DNA of 64,000 nucleotides. It comes from Desulfospira sp963664655. GTDB taxonomy: Bacteria; Desulfobacterota; Desulfobacteria; Desulfobacterales; Desulfobacteraceae. Below, piece after piece: positions 63,850 to 64,000 of the stretch. The DNA lies in the NCBI GenBank assembly GCA_963664655.2, contig CAXXHM010000001.1, positions 434,001-498,000 on the forward strand, written 5' to 3'. Under the pieces are notes generated by a model, which searched no databases, was not told the DNA's origin, and saw only the letters and a program-made list of their open reading frames with translations. Each line of letters begins with the position of its first letter. Position 1 is the first letter of the stretch. Made by a program: the position numbers and the translations under genes.

Positions 63850-64000
63850 AGGATAAAATCAAAATTCAAAAAAAGGAATAAGTTTTTAGTAGCCATTCCG
63901 ACATTAGTGATCATCGGTATGACTGTTTCCAGCATGGGTGGAATCGGATACGCTTCAAGGAGAAGTCTCCATACAGAATTCATTGCCGAAGTGAATTTTT
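63850..64000 (+). CDS. Start of a membrane protein (runs off the window)
   Basis: An open plus-strand frame reads KFKKRNKFLVAIPTLVIIGM then TVSSMGGIGYASRRSLHTEF, a basic stretch followed by one hydrophobic helix, as at the N-terminus of chemotaxis receptors or other signal-anchored proteins. No ATG, GTG or TTG is found before the helix, so either the start is further in (ATG within the helix) or there is an error. The product cannot be named. Confidence 0.35.

Overview
The window looks like a chromosomal accessory region of a Gram-negative anaerobe, most probably a Desulfobacterota (Desulfobacteraceae-like) sulfate reducer. This is inferred from protein style, the abundance of TonB-dependent receptors, the FeoABC and sigma-54 regulator types and the RND/LolA-like/barrel operon; no rRNA or other firm taxonomic marker is present. 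No tRNA, rRNA or CRISPR array was seen.

Layout. 1-1.2 kb: end of a TetR regulator with its operator, and a GNAT acetyltransferase. 1.4-6.1 kb (minus): a LolA-like protein, outer-membrane barrel and RND/MMPL exporter operon. 6.4-7.6 kb: a DUF4143-type ATPase. 7.8-20.2 kb: metallophore-type locus 1, with two exporter-fold ABC half-transporters (IrtAB/YbtPQ-like), a TonB receptor, a complete ECF module (S, T and fused A1A2), an esterase, a PchR-like AraC regulator, a SAM methyltransferase and an ABC gene cut by an IS91-family element. 21.6-28.9 kb: a 2305-residue RHS protein with an AT-rich C-terminal tip, followed by a small two-helix membrane protein that could be its immunity partner. 28.9-36.5 kb: locus 2, with a near-identical copy of the methyltransferase, an AraC regulator, a TonB receptor, a second methyltransferase and a TauABC/SsuABC-like ABC importer. 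37.0-44.7 kb (minus): locus 3, with FeoA-FeoB-FeoC, a TonB receptor, a third kind of methyltransferase and an AraC regulator. 44.9-59.8 kb: a mobile-element and gene graveyard (RayT/REP elements, a duplicated importer segment, two full IS91-family copies, a DDE transposase, IS66 pieces, and truncated SBP, ATPase, RND, LivG, LivF and biotin carboxylase genes). 59.9-64 kb: a creatininase-family protein, an (R)-hydratase/MaoC protein, a GAF-GAF-sigma54 activator and the beginning of a membrane protein.

How it fits together. Three parallel modules each combine an AraC-family regulator, a TonB-dependent receptor and a SAM methyltransferase, but each has a different inner-membrane system (ABC pair plus ECF, TauABC-like importer, FeoABC). 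This suggests a region specialised in scavenging iron or other metal chelates, with methylation somewhere in each pathway. Recombination between mobile elements has duplicated and broken pieces of it.

Repeats worth following: a structured intergenic element of about 90-120 bp (five copies plus two fragments, one directly on each side of the RHS gene); 50-bp palindromes next to every IS91-family transposase whose arms differ between copies but stay self-complementary; and RayT elements with tandem terminal repeats. Positions located by eye may be off by a base or two.
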